Notes: a model not told the origin generated them from the letters alone. Numbered from the stretch's first letter, positions 1 to 11,757 are shown. The stretch: DNA of 64,000 nt from Sabellastarte sp. h YS-2021 (GCA_964017235.1 OZ024929.1:114127793-114191792); one strand, 5' to 3'. Program-made: numbers and translations.

Positions 1-429
1 TATTGGGGGCTATTTGTAGCTGGACACCATCTGGCTGAAACCAGTATTCAGTGCTGAATACATGGCTTCACTACTGGACACCTTGTGGCTGCTAATTGTG
101 GCTCCTGCTTATTTTGTCTTCCTCCTGGCTGCTTTCTTCCTCAATGTTGAATGTAGAATTTATTACTAAATTCTGAGAATTATGACAGACAGTTTCCCAG
201 TCCTAGCATTATGGAGTTTTTGCATGTAATACAATTTACCATATCTATCTCTGAAAAAGAGTTATAATTTTTGTTTCATTAATGTGTATTTGTTGTTATA
301 TTTTGTAATGATTGTTGTATGAAGATGTGTTTTACTGTAACAATAAATATATGTGTGCTTTCAAATGATTTTGACTTCATTAAATTTTACCCCCACACCA
401 TTGAAGTTAAAAGTTATTTGGACTTTGGC
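1..429. other. No gene recognised
   Basis: AT-rich sequence. I see no convincing exon, RNA gene or repeat boundary here. Short open frames exist but have no recognisable motif. Confidence 0.5.
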
Positions 430-672
430 CGACAGAGAGGTTTGAACATTCTCTCTTGGAATTCAAACTTGTTTGTGCTGCGAATGACAGAGAGGTGTGA
501 GGGTTAGAATTCTTCCCCTGTGGAGTGCAAACATGTTTGTGCTGTGGATGGCAGAGAGGTGTTTGGATCAGAATCCTCCCCCACTGAAATGCAAACTTGT
601 TTGTGCTCTGGATGACAGAGATGTGTGAGGCTTAGAATCCTCCCCCATTGAAATTCAAATTTGCTTGTTTTG
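430..672. repeat. Short tandem repeat, about 3 units of ~84 bp
   Basis: The phrase GACAGAGAGGT, then AATTCAAACTTGTTTGTGCT or close variants, recurs about every 84 bp. Units differ by substitutions and small indels, so this is an old array. The open frame across its start is not taken as coding. Confidence 0.6.
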
Positions 673-779
673 AGGCGAGGGTTTTATTGTCACCATTGAG
701 ACAGGTGGAAGGTTTTAAACTATGGACTGTTTGACTTTTGGGGGGAGGAGGGGGGGGCAAGGTGATTATGAGGGTTTGA

Positions 780-1190
780 ACTCAGGACTATTTTCTCTGT
801 TCGGGTGTTTGGGTATCATTTTCACCCATGGTGTCTGGATGTGCATTCAGGTGGGCAGTCAGGTGGTGGGAAAAGTTTGTCAAGGCTGTATCGCAGAAAT
901 TGTAAGGTGTAGGAAGTTGATACTTGGTAGGGACATTGGTTGAGAGGTAAAACTCATGGTGTGACCTTGATTTAACCTTTCACCTTGACCTTTAAAATCT
1001 TTTCCAGTCTATTTATCAAAAACTATAAGGTGAAGGAAGTTGATTTTTGGATGGATCATTGGTTGATGAGTGTAGGTATGCTAGGTCATGGTATGACCTT
1101 TAACCTTGTCTCAGCCAAAGTGTGTTCACCTGCCAAGGCTGCCATACATATTTCTCTTATCACAAAGATATATGGATTGTTGTAACCAAT
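780..1190. repeat. Diverged copies of the GTAAGGTGTAGGAAGTTGATAC repeat family
   Basis: This contains 'TTTTCACCCATGGTGTC', 'TAAGGTGTAGGAAGTTGATA' and 'GGTGTGACCTTGATTT' in the same order as the array at 41190-41815. About two and a half degenerate units are present. A single partial unit of the same family lies near 8925-9075. It looks like one family of array scattered through the locus. Confidence 0.65.
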
Positions 1191-1372
1191 GGTTATATGT
1201 ACTTTTTACTTAATTGGGCCCTTTCCATTGACAGCTATACGTCAATTACCTTGTTTTAATTCTATATCTTTACATTTAGTGTCTCTCTCATAAACATTAT
1301 TTGGACATTTATATAAAACAAAATGGCTGCCAAGCCTGCCATATCACATGTTTAATGGAAAATAGATGCTCT

Positions 1373-1648
1373 GGACATAAACTGGTCAGATCCCAGCAAT
1401 CTTTCTCTCCTGCAGCTCTCCTTCACAGGATGATCCAGAAAATACATCAGTGCAGTAGCCCCATAATCCTGTTAGCTCCAGGCTGGCCAGCCATGTCCTG
1501 GTTTTGGGACCTATTCCAGGTCTCAATGAAGATCCAACTCCAATTGCCAGTGTCAACAACAAGCAGTCCCACAACATTTACAACAACCCACAACATCTGA
1601 ACATTCATGCCTGGTTTCCAGGAGTGGATAGCTCCAAGGACAAGGCAG
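1373..1648 (+). pseudogene. DIRS fragment: end of RT/methyltransferase-like domain
   Basis: The segment aligns by eye with 57900-58190 of DIRS-D. It shares 'GCTCTCCTTCACA', 'CCATGTCCTGGTTTTGGGACC' in diverged form, and 'CTCCAATTGCCAGTGTCAAC' in variant form. In one frame it reads an APGWP...WFWDL motif typical of the region downstream of RNase H in DIRS elements. Both ends are truncated and frames are broken. It is a dead fragment of an element closer to D than to A or C. Confidence 0.75.
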
Positions 1649-1649
1649 G

Positions 1650-1725
1650 GGGCCTCGGTGGTACAGTGGTGACACACTCACCTCCCTTCTCTGAGGTCTG
1701 AGGTTCAAACCTAGGACCACAGAGT
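1650..1725 (+). repeat. tRNA-like SINE head (Pol III A and B boxes)
   Basis: TGGTACAGTGG at 1659-1669 fits the Pol III A box. GGTTCAAACCT at 1702-1712 fits the B box, about 33 bp further on, a normal tRNA spacing. The sequence starts exactly where the DIRS fragment stops. No clean cloverleaf was confirmed, so I prefer a tRNA-derived SINE or pseudo-tRNA to a functional tRNA gene. Confidence 0.55.
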
Positions 1726-2224
1726 TGCTTCTAGGACGTGTTTTATGCGGTATCTCGCATTAATTTGCTTTTGCTCGCAGATTTCATTGAAGTATGCGGG
1801 GACAAGATTATAAAAAAACACATTCAGCACAAGGCAATGCGGGATATATATACGAAGCAAAAAAGACGAGAGATCAAGGAAATCGAAACGATGCGTGGAG
1901 CGAGAGTTTGTCGAGGTTTTGATTTTTCCGTCAAAACATTCTTTGAATAATGCATGTTGACGATGTAGTTTTGTGATCGTTTACATATGTACAAGAACTC
2001 AAATATATTATGTGCTACAGACAGTATTTAGACATATTGTACCCAAAAACATGAAATTACGCTTAAAGTGGGTGGTTATATGGAAAATGGCGGCAAGAAA
2101 AGCGACTGACAGTAAACTGGATTGTTACCACAACAGAGTCGGTGCTGACCCTAGAGTGCGTATCTGTGGGGTCTTCAAACAATGTATGTGTAGAAAATAT
2201 TTCACTTGAAGATCAAAATTCACG
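1726..2224. other. No gene recognised; CpG-richer patch
   Basis: 1740-1930 has more CpG than its surroundings and one 70-codon open frame with many Lys, Arg and Glu. I do not recognise the product. It could be an unrelated exon or a repeat fragment. Nothing else can be supported. Confidence 0.35.
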
Positions 2225-2420
2225 GACAACTCATTAATATTAATGAGGTCACAGATTTTCATAATGGTTTCCTAACAATATGCAAATAGTAGATGGACCA
2301 CAGACCTCATGAATATTCATATATGTGTAGAAAATATTGACAATTTCATGGGATTTTTTAACAATATTTTACTTGAAGTATTTGTGGACTACTCATTAAT
2401 ATTCATGAGGTCACAGGTTT
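2225..2420. repeat. Direct repeat with AT-rich palindromes
   Basis: 'CTCATTAATATT(A/C)ATGAGGTCACAG' occurs twice about 165 bp apart, at ~2230 and ~2393. CATGAATATTCATG at ~2308 is a perfect palindrome. Related phrases occur near 5420 and 7040, so this is a low-copy dispersed repeat. Confidence 0.55.
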
Positions 2421-3076
2421 TCTGTGGGGTTTTCCAACATATTTCCCACTTATATTTCTTCAATACAATAGAGGTCAAGGACAAATGCTTCTGTAAGTAA
2501 ACTAAATGACTGTTCACTGGCATAAAATGAATGATAATCGATGTAATTTGTCAAAATACATAGCTTTAAAGCAGGTATTATCAGACGTACAACTGCTAAT
2601 TATACCGTATCTATCAATTAGTATTCTGGTACAATTACGTTATAATCAAAGCATGTTAATAGAATTTAAAATGTTACTTATTTAATTAATTTGAAAGTAT
2701 TAGCTAAAAGGTGGGTGTTCAATGGTAGATAACCACTACTTATTGGGTAGCCAAGTGGCCTTGATCACTAATTAATGGAAGTCCACTTAAAATGTCTAAA
2801 TAAACTGAAAAAGTATTTTTCATTAGTTTAAACTTTATCATAAAGTCGTCCCCCAGAATTTTTAGCCCCTCCCCCACATTTTGTGCAGTGGTGGGGGATC
2901 GCCCCCACTTTTTGAAATTCCTAGAATCAACACTGGACCATAAGTGGGAAAGTTGGTAGTTTTTTAACAATGGTCAGAAGTTTACAGTACACAACCTTCA
3001 CCAAATTCCCCATTGTGGTATGCCTATTCAGTGTTGAAACCTATATTAAAACCCAAATAAAATATGAGTTCACAAA
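2421..3076. other. No gene recognised
   Basis: AT-rich sequence with a short C-rich stretch near 2850-2910. I see no coding, RNA or repeat feature here. Confidence 0.5.
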
Positions 3077-3212
3077 ACAGTAACAGATCTCAACCTAAAA
3101 ACAGCCTTTCTGCTAGCTGTGGCCTCCTCCAGCTGCAGCGAAATCCAAGCCCAGGTTGCAAACAAAGTGTCGAATTGAGGCCAGTGGATAAAGGTAGCTC
3201 TCTTCACCATGT
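3077..3212 (+). pseudogene. DIRS fragment: part of tyrosine recombinase
   Basis: It matches DIRS-D 58572-58710, with shared 'TTTCTTGCTAGCT', 'GCAGCGAAATCCA' and 'GCAAACAAAGT'. This is the recombinase segment holding the first catalytic Arg region (SGKxRSEIHAW in the better copies). Both ends are lost. With the fragment at 1373-1648 it indicates an older D-type insertion near the window start. Confidence 0.75.
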
Positions 3213-3424
3213 AGGATGAAAGACAATACTTTAAATGTAAATAAACCAAGTTTCAGTAACACAGATATGAAGAAAAAAACTTCTACGATTCATTTTCGTA
3301 TGGGTACAACATGCACGTGCGTTTGTTTACACTCCAAAACCAGTGCTCTCGATACAGATCAATATGGCCGTGGAACCGTGTTTGCATGCATAAGCGAATT
3401 CACAGTTTCAATATGCCTAGTTTT

Positions 3425-3505
3425 CGCAAACGGCCTTGTAAGGTCAAGTGGGTAAAAAGTTAAAAACAAACACGTCTGTGACAGAAGAACCAGGAAGTAG
3501 CGAAA
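3425..3505. repeat. Left arm of a diverged inverted repeat pair
   Basis: 'GGTCAAGTGGGTAAAAA...AACCAGGAAGTA' here is the reverse complement of 5770-5845 ('TACTTCCTGGTT...TTTTTACCCACTTGACC'). The arms are ~2.3 kb apart. They may be remnants of the ends of one element or two opposed copies of a dispersed repeat. Confidence 0.5.
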
Positions 3506-3860
3506 ATCAATTTCTGTGGATACTGTATATAAACAGTTAAACACATATATATTAAGAAAATTATTACTGGAAATAGAGGAATAAATTATATAAATTAGTT
3601 CTGTATGCACTATAGAATTTCTGAAAATTACATGCAGCAGTTTTGAGACAATATCTCCTATTTTCGCCCACTACCAGTTGTCAAGTTAGTGTTATCAACA
3701 AGTGCCAATTTTTCTTTGATATTTCTGAAACTTAAAGATGTATTACATACCTCAATAGAGAGGAATTTGTACAGAGCTTCTGTTCGTTTTTTGCTGTATC
3801 AAAATCCAAAGAAATGGATGAGAAATCGCAGTTTAAAACCTAATTTTACATATTCATTAA
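3506..3860. other. No gene recognised
   Basis: 'CCTATTTTCGCCCA' near 3657 recurs at ~5618 outside the second inverted arm, so this stretch probably belongs to the same old repeat. I see no gene. Confidence 0.4.
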
Positions 3861-3962
3861 TACCTGGATTAGAACTCTGACGGTCACCCATCCAAGTACT
3901 AACCAAGCCCAGTGCTGCTTAACTTCAGTGGTGAGATGGATACTCCTCACGCTATACCATAT
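3861..3962 (-). repeat. 5S rRNA-derived sequence (pseudogene or SINE3-type head)
   Basis: On the minus strand this reads through 'CACTGAAGTTAAGCAGC', then 'GGTTAGTACTTGGATGGG' and 'TGACCG', the central and 3' parts of eukaryotic 5S rRNA, including the A-box and C-box of its internal promoter. The 5' portion and the terminal stem are diverged ('CAGAGTTCTAATCCAGGTA'), so it is not a functional 5S gene. It could be a 5S pseudogene or the head of a 5S-derived SINE. Confidence 0.75.
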
Positions 3963-5769
3963 AAGCAGATTTCCAAATTAAAATCATGGACTTTTTATGG
4001 CACTTAATCTCTATTTCAAAGATGAACATTATGTTAACTGGGTTAGATTCCCAGGGCAAAGGTTTCAGCTTTTTTCATGATATTTACTGTACTTTTTATT
4101 TTTAATTATAATGGTGCCAGTAAAATTTTTTTTTAAATTTCAAAGGATTTTTATCATTGTATTCAAAAGCAGTATTGGAGGTGATGAACCTTGGTGGAGG
4201 TATGTTTGCTCTGAGTACTCAGCATTTACACCATTGAACCAATATTGGCTATTGGTCACTTATGGTCAGCAGTTTTTGCCACCCTTGGGTCAACATATTG
4301 GGCCAAATATAGCCACCTTTCAAACCACTATTCAAGCTGCACATCTCTAGATTTGACCTCATTGGGCCAATGTTGCAATGCTCTCTCTTTTTGCTGCATC
4401 TTCAGTTGAATAGGTAATTATGTGCACAATATAACAATGACGTTCTTTTTGTGCATTATTGTGTGAAATTTCTTTAAAGTTTCTGAAACAACCAACAGCT
4501 AGATAGCATAAAAACTAGGCCAGTCTACTTCCATAAATCAACACACTCTCAAAGGTCAGAGGTCAAATTACTCAGTACCACTTTCATCGACAAAAATCTT
4601 TGAAACAGCCCAAGCATGCATTTATCTATTCAGAAATGTCAAAGGTCAGGCAACTAAAGCCCATAGCATTTATAATCTTAGCCCAAGAAGGCTGTATTTA
4701 ACATCTGATAAATTCTAAAATTCCTTTAAATATGAAACCCCAACAATCACAAGGGCAGCAAAGACTTAAATTCGAACCCAAGACCCAGAGGTCACATAAA
4801 GGTTATATGTGCTGATATAAACTTATATATGCTTATATATGAGGCTTTTTGTAAACCAACCCAAATTTTCTTTGGATAGAGAAACACAAAAGCCACTAGG
4901 CCAGCAATGACCTCAGATTCAAACCCACGACCTGGAGGTCATGCAAAGGTCAATTTGAATCACTTTATAGTCCATCCCTAAGCTGTTCTATGCCCTCACA
5001 AGGTCATGTATCTAGCACAAACCATAGCATCCATCAGTTCAAGTTCAAGCCCAGAACCCCCAAGTTCTCAAAGCCAGGTAGAGTAATGCATTAGTAATTT
5101 AGTATCAGCATATGAAAGATGTGACAACCAGAGCTACAGAAATAAAATAATGTTTTTACTTTGGACATTTATTTCTTCAATTCATCATACTTGATATTTT
5201 AGTAATATTAGTACAAACTGTAACATATTTACAAACATGGTTCAAAAATAAATGGGGCTGTCCCAAACAATAAATTTTTTTTTTTTTTTTTAAATATGGG
5301 TTGCAGGGTGGGTGGGTAAATCCTGCCTATGTGTCTGAATAGAATAACCCAGGTCTCTTCTCTACACAATTAACAAAAAAAAAAAAAAATAGTTAAATTA
5401 CTCCAGACACAAATCAGCCTGACCTTCGTGAATATTCATTAGTTCACTATGAAAGTTCCTCACAACCATGGCACCAGACCAAAACTCCTGCATATTCATG
5501 ATTTAATACTATAACACCACTCGATCAGTGCATGTACTGGCAAATCCAATAATAAAATAATAATAATAAGTTAATAACTGGTACCTGTTCATGCATTTGT
5601 AATGCTGTTCGAATCCCCTATTTTCGCCCATCTTAGATGGCTTAAAACAATATTTTAAAATATCATTTCCTGGTGGCAAAATACTATTTCATAGATTTAT
5701 ACGTATATTTTCAATAGAAATTCACTTTAATATGTGTTATGCAAGGAAACACATATTATTGTCATTTTT
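3963..5769. other. No gene recognised; low-complexity runs
   Basis: Poly-T (~5275-5291) and poly-A (~5374-5388) runs and scattered AGGTCA words are seen (4560-5000). No long open frame, RNA gene or clear array was found. Confidence 0.45.
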
Positions 5770-5845
5770 CACCATTTAAAATTTACTTCCTGGTTTAATT
5801 TTCTACGTTTGTTTTTACCCACTTGACCCTTCAAGGACGTTTGCA
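5770..5845. repeat. Right arm of the diverged inverted repeat pair
   Basis: Reverse-complement partner of 3425-3505. The outer sequence after this arm (5846 on) shows no recognisable element end. Confidence 0.5.
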
Positions 5846-7314
5846 TGAGCATGTGCAGACGAAACCGTGATTTGGCTTATTGCATCTTATCCTCAACCAC
5901 CGGTTACCGTGCACCTAACAGAAAAAGTACTAATATTGAGCAAAGAATTGACACCACATGCTTCAGTTTGCTTTAGTATCACACACTGTCAATACATCTC
6001 TTTTAAGAGCTTGTGAAGTTTGTACTTGAAAGAAACTGTTTCAATCATTTTTTAGCATCCTCAAAATTGGTCATATCTGTTATCACTAGAGAGGGCACTT
6101 CCTATTACCGTGCATGTGAAGAATTTTATTCTTATATTTATGGTAACCCTAAAGTCCGATTTCAAAGCAAACAACAAATAAGTAGGTATAATACTTTTTG
6201 GATCAATTTAAAATATAACAAATCAGGAGTGCAAATTTAAACTTTGATCTTGGGGTTATAAGATCTACATAGCCTAACTATTAAGAGATTTTAACTAATT
6301 TTATAAAATACCTTTTTCTATCCGATTTATCAACACAAACCAGAAAAAATATAACATGATTTATGTTTGGCACATGAACTTAATGTATTGTGACAAAAAT
6401 TGGTCCATTAACACTTGATAAACAAAGACTAGATGGGTGCACGATAATAGGAAGTGTGACAATAATATTCTTAATGTAGCAAACGGCCATTTTGATGGTT
6501 GTTGGTGTACTGCTTCTGGGCACAAGTTGGCCGCCATCATTATATTTTGAAGTTTCTATAAGTCTAAAGGCCTGTATCATTCTTGAATGGTCTCTTATAA
6601 TAAGATTTATGATAAGTACCACTTTTAAACCCTGTGCAACCACACATTTGTCTGTTTGACATATTCAAATGAGTGGCAGCCAAGTTATGCCTAGAAGCAA
6701 TATCGTTCCTGTCACCAATTTTGTAACGTTTATATTGTTTTTGTTTTTTTTTCGTGACACTTAAAGGAATTAATGATAGTTGTATTTGAGGTGCCTCTCG
6801 GAAAACTAAAGATCTCCCCCCTCGACCCATGTTTTAACTGCGTCTCGACGGTGTCGAGAGATTTCACTCCCATTATATGGAAGTATTTATTCCAAAGAAG
6901 GTTTTTCTAGTAATTCTTCACCACTTCGTCATTTATTCAACAGACATTGAATTTCACCATTATTAGGAATGATCTTTGCAGATGTAGATCTTTGTTGAAG
7001 CATCTGTTTCCTTGAAGGACAAATACTTCAAATTCATGCACTTGTACAACTCATTAATATTCATGTATGCATGTAAACTATGAGGTTACGCATTTCCAAG
7101 GGGTTTCCTGCAATATTTGATAAAGAGAAGTGCTGTTTGAAGATGTAGTTCATTACATATAACAATTGTTTAGTTGAAGATCAAATACTCCAAAAGCGAA
7201 ATATATGGAGCGAAACCTCCAATAAAGTGAAGTAAAGGCTCCTGAGTTCATTTTGACGCTCCCTCTAAACACTGTTCGGGGCCTGACACAGTACTATCTG
7301 CACGGTAAACATGC
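5846..7314. other. No gene recognised
   Basis: Several open frames of 75-90 codons occur but lack recognisable motifs, and one overlaps a poly-T/poly-A stretch. Near 7040-7130 there is a diverged copy of the 2225-2420 repeat. Confidence 0.4.
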
Positions 7315-7570
7315 GGAGTCACTTTTATGTAGATTAAGTTGTATAAACACAAGAATCGAATTTTTGGGAGTCACCTTTATATAGATAGAGTTGTATAAAC
7401 CCCTGAATTGATTTTTGGGAGTCTCTTTCATATAGATGGAGTTGTAGAACGCCCCAGAATCAATTTTTTTATGGGAGCCTCTTTCACATAGATGGAGTTG
7501 CAGAAACCTCAGATTACACTATTTTGCGAGTCACTTTTATGTAGACTGAGTTGTAGAAGGCCCAGAATAT
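7315..7570. repeat. Tandem repeat, ~5 units of ~60 bp
   Basis: 'GGAGTCACTTTTATGTAGAT..GAGTTGTA' variants recur at about 7316, 7368, 7417, 7470 and 7525. Units are well diverged. There is no coding reading. Confidence 0.65.
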
Positions 7571-7865
7571 ATTTTTGGTGGACAATAAGAATACATTTAA
7601 ATAATGGTTTTGTTAACAATATAATAATTACTCTTTGATACAAAAACAAATGAAGTTGATGAGCAGTATGTCTATTCTTCTTTGTTGTATGTATACAGCT
7701 GTTCTTTGTTAAAACAGTGAGTGTCCTGAGTTCGCAACATGCTTAATAATCATCCAATCTGAGCCATTTTTAGGCTATGAAATGTATGTTTTATGTCTAC
7801 TATGTTTTATTCATTTTAAATCTTTATGTCATAATATTTTTATATAAAATATTATAATAGCCTGT

Positions 7866-8022
7866 GCAAAGGAATAAAGAATAAAAATTCTGGACCTCTG
7901 CAATACCCTAAGCATTTATCTCCACAATGTAGCAAATTAGCCTTTAGAAAGGAATAAAGAATAAACGTTCTGGACCTCAGCAATAACCTAAGCGTTTATC
8001 TCCACAGTGTAGCAAATTAGCA
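7866..8022. repeat. Direct duplication, 2 units of ~83 bp
   Basis: 'AGGAATAAAGAATAAA..TTCTGGACCTC' through 'TCTCCACA.TGTAGCAAATTAG' occurs twice in immediate succession. The two copies differ at only a few positions. Confidence 0.75.
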
Positions 8023-8474
8023 ACGTTCAATTTTTCATGATATGTCCAAATTTTGTAACAATTTTATACATATTTCACAATATTAGGTCTTTTGGTATTC
8101 AGGTTACTTCTTTGAGAGCTGATAACTTTGCATACAAAGCACTTTTAGGAGTATTTAAATCTCCGCACGTTTTCCATCTGGAGATACTGTGTGGAGCCTC
8201 TGCATGGTGTTTAATGGGACTCTGTTTCGATTGAATGCACTTCTCTCTTCACTTTAGCCTTTAGCTTTATCGTTACTATACCCTTTATAATTCTTTATTA
8301 ATCTTGGATGAATATTGTTTAGCAAATTGTTACATTGTTCGTGCTGCTTTTAGGGATAAGGAAGTGTGTGAAAGTGTGTCGATAACTGCGTGTGTTAACC
8401 AATGAATTAGACTGGAACCTTGAGTAGAGTGCGGTTCAAGCTGGTGTATAAGTGCATTATGATCACCGCACCTA
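8023..8474. other. No gene recognised
   Basis: AT-rich sequence with a 65-codon open frame of no recognisable family. I see nothing else. Confidence 0.4.
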
Positions 8475-8765
8475 CTGTGGAACTACAAATGGAAAATCTA
8501 GCAGTATTTTACAAATAAAATATCAAATGCTTGTCCTTGTATACATGCACACTTAAGAAAATATGAGGCCGTGTTGGGATTTCTGGCTTTACAAACAGAA
8601 GATCTAGCAATATTTTACTCTTACCACACCCACTGTTGAAGTTTCCTAGCAATATTTACAAATAGAATATCATATGCTAGTACTTCCACACACAGACTTG
8701 AGGAAGTATGCGGCCACGATGGGGTTTCTAGCCATATTTCACAAACAGAAGATTTAGCCAATTAG
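8475..8765. repeat. Direct duplication, 2 units of ~165 bp
   Basis: The order 'ACAAATAGAATATCA.ATGCT', 'GAGGCCGTG/GCGGCCACG', 'ACAAACAGAAGAT.TAGC' is repeated twice. It is a diverged pair, probably an old tandem array. Confidence 0.5.
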
Positions 8766-9284
8766 TGTAGTTTTCATCTGTAATCTGGATTAATTTAATT
8801 AACCATTGAAAACAATTGTCACTGAATGCCTCACTCGAGACAATGTTCTGGAGTGCAGTAATCTGTACAGACTACTGCAGCATATGTACGTGCAAATGTA
8901 CTGCAGCCACACCCTTGACTTTATGGTAATGACCTTGACCTTTAAAATCTTGTCTGGGCTATATCTCAGAAACTGTAAGGTGTAGGAAGTTGATGATGGG
9001 TGGTTAATGGTTGTATTGGTTGACAATGTAAGTGTGTAATTGTGTGATCTTTATGCGACATTTGACCCTGGGTCTGATGGAATGTTTGTTACATTTGGAT
9101 TGATACATAATTCTCTTATCACAGAGCGATGTATTGCTGCAACTGATCAGTAATATGGGTATAAAACGCATTCCATGCGTGCGTGCGTGAGTGTGCGTGT
9201 CACTGGTTGTTTTATGACCTTATTGCTTATGTCTTTTCATTTGATGCTGTTTTTTCAGACCTAGGTCCATAGCTAAGTGAGTAA

Positions 9285-11035
9285 TAGCAATGGTGGCTAC
9301 TTCGAGTAAAGTGCTCATAACTCCAAAATGACTGCATTTAGAGCATTTCTGTAAAATACGTTGTTCAGCTACTTTCTCCATGCCTACAAGATGGTACCAT
9401 TTTTAGGGGTCTATCTTGATAGCTAAGTGAGTAATAGCTATTTTTTGTTTTTAACAATGACCAAAATGAGTAAGTTGCTTTTATCCTTGTAACTGTTACT
9501 TACAATATTGGTCTCAAATATGTTGTTGAACAACTCCTTCATGTACTATATCATGGTGAGGTTTCCAAGGTGTAGCACCATAGCTAGCTGAGTAATAGCT
9601 ACACTAAGTTTAACATTTGACCATTGTGCAAGACACTTATAACTCAAAAACTATTGAATATAGAGGATTTTGTCAAATATGTTGTTCACCTACTTTTTGA
9701 TGTACTGTGTCGTGGTTAATTTTCAGAGCTGTAAGTCCATAGCTAACTGAGTAATAGCTACTTTGAAATTTCTTAATTTCAACATTGAGTAAATCACTTA
9801 TAATTCCAAAAGTATTGAATTTAGAGAATTATTGTGAAATATGTTGTTCACTTACTTTTTGATGTTCTGTGCCGTGGCAAAGTTTCAGAGCTATAAGTCC
9901 ATCGCTAACTTTGATTGTTTTCCATTGAATAAATCACTTATCACAGCAAAAATGTTGCATTTAAAGGATTTTTGTCAAATATGTTGTTCACCTACTTTAT
10001 GATGTACTGTGTAATGGCAAATTTTGAGAGCTGTAGGTCCATAGCTGAGTAATAGCTACTTTGATGGTTCTCCATTGAGTAAATCATTTATAACTGCAAG
10101 ACTATTACATTTAGAGGATTTTTGTCAAATATGTTGTTCACCTACTTTTTAATGTTCTGTATTGTGGCAAAGTTTCACAGCTGTAAGTCCATAGCTAACT
10201 GAGTAATAGCTACTTGGATTGTTTTCCTTTCAGTAAATCACTTTTAATGGCAAAACTTTTGAATTTAGAGGATTCTTGTCAAGTATGTTGTTCACCCACT
10301 TTTTGATGTACTGTGTAATGGCAAATTTTGAGAGCTGTAGGTCCATAGTTAACTGAGTAATAGCTACTTTGATGGTTCTCCATTGAGTAAATCACTTATA
10401 ACAGCAAAACTGTTGAATTTAAAGGATTTTTGTCAAATATCCTGTTCACCTACTTTTTGATGTACTGTGTAATGGCAATTTTGAGAGCTGTAAGTCTATA
10501 GCTAACTGAGTAATAGCTACTTTGATGGTTCGCCATTGAGTAAATCACTTAGAACAGCAAAACTGTTGAATTTAAAGGATTTTTATCAAATAATTTTTAT
10601 GTTGTTCACCTACTTTTTGATGTACTGTGTAATGGCAAATTTTGAGAGCTGTAGGTCCATAGCTAACTCAGTAATAGCTACTTTGATGGTTCTCCTTTGA
10701 GTAAATCATTTATAACTGCAAAACTATTACATTTAGAGGATTTTTGTCAAATATGTTGTTCACCTACTTTTTGATGTACTGTGTAATGGCAAATTTTGAG
10801 AGCTGTAGGTCCATAGCTAACTGAGTAATAGCTACTTTGATGGTTCTCCTTTGAGTAAATCATTTATAACTGCAAAACTATTACATTTAGAGGATTTTTG
10901 TCAAATATGTTGTTCACCTACTTTTTAATGTTCTGTATCGTGGCAAAGTTTCAGAGCTGTAAGTCCATAGCTAACTGAGTAATAGCTACTTTGATTGTTT
11001 TACTTTGAGTAAATCACTTTTAACAGCAAAACTTT
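9285..11035. repeat. 155-bp satellite array (GAGTAATAGCTAC family), ~11 units
   Basis: 'CCATAGCTAACTGAGTAATAGCTAC' (split here only for description) recurs at about 9266, 9420, 9590, 9733, 10188, 10340, 10497, 10657, 10812 and 10966, a spacing near 155 bp. Each unit also holds 'TTGAGTAAATCACTTATAA' and 'AATATGTTGTTCACCTAC'. Related arrays lie at 30240-31110 continuing at 37438-38155, and at 62900-63675. Confidence 0.9.
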
Positions 11036-11164
11036 TGCCCGGGAGATTATAAAACGCAGATATTTAACACATATATATGCCCTCTATAAGCATGCAGACA
11101 TTTGACCTTGAAGCTCTTCGTTCAAGGTCATCCACAGACTGCCAAAGTACCCTACTTACCTGAT

Positions 11165-11745
11165 TTTGCCCAAACTTAAAAGTGCCTATATCTCGCTTAT
11201 TATTGGTCCTACAGGTTTGGGATGTGAAACCAACCTATAGGAAATCATGTTCTGCGAATCTTTAGATGTGGTAAGATTTGACCTTGAGCCCCTTGTTCAA
11301 GGTCAAACGAGGATGGCCAAACTTAAAAGTGCCTATATCTTGCTTATTATTGGTCCTAGAGGTTTGGAATGTGTAACCTACCTATAGGAATTCATGTGCT
11401 GGGAATCTTTTGCTGTGGTCAGATTTGACCTTGGACCCCTCGTTCAAGGTCAAACTGCTGTGGCCAAACGTAAGAGTGCCCATATCTTGCTTATTATTGG
11501 TCCTAGAGGTTTGGGATGTGAAAACAACCTATAGGAAAACACGTGCTGGGAATCTTTTGATGTGGTCAGATTTGACCTTGGGTCCCTTGTTCAAGGTCAA
11601 ACGACGATGCCCAAACATAAAAGTGCCTATATCTCGCTTATTATTGGTCTTACTATTGGTCAAACGAGGATGGCCAAGCTTAAAAGTGCCTATATCTAGC
11701 TTATTATTGCTTCCCGAGGTTTGGGATGTAAAACTCACTTTAAAC
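11165..11745. repeat. ~145-bp satellite array with TTTGACCTTG...CAAGGTCAAA hairpins, ~4 units
   Basis: 'AAAAGTGCCTATATCTCGCT' and 'TTATTATTGGTCCTA.AGGTTTGG' recur with ~145-bp spacing. Most units contain TTTGACCTTG and CAAGGTCAAA as perfect 10-bp arms around a ~10-base loop. A second array of the same family is at 38340-38850. Confidence 0.85.
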
Positions 11746-11757
11746 AGCACATTTTTG

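Noticed and set aside
722..943. 73-codon frame with Gly-rich start
   Set aside because: It lies within a diverged repeat of the 41.2-kb family and has no independent support.
2085..2209. ATGGCGGCAAGAAAAGCGAC as a LYPLA1 first exon (MAARKAT resembles the vertebrate N-terminus)
   Set aside because: No donor site is in the phase needed to join GTG ATA of the 18563 exon; the likeness is short and probably chance.
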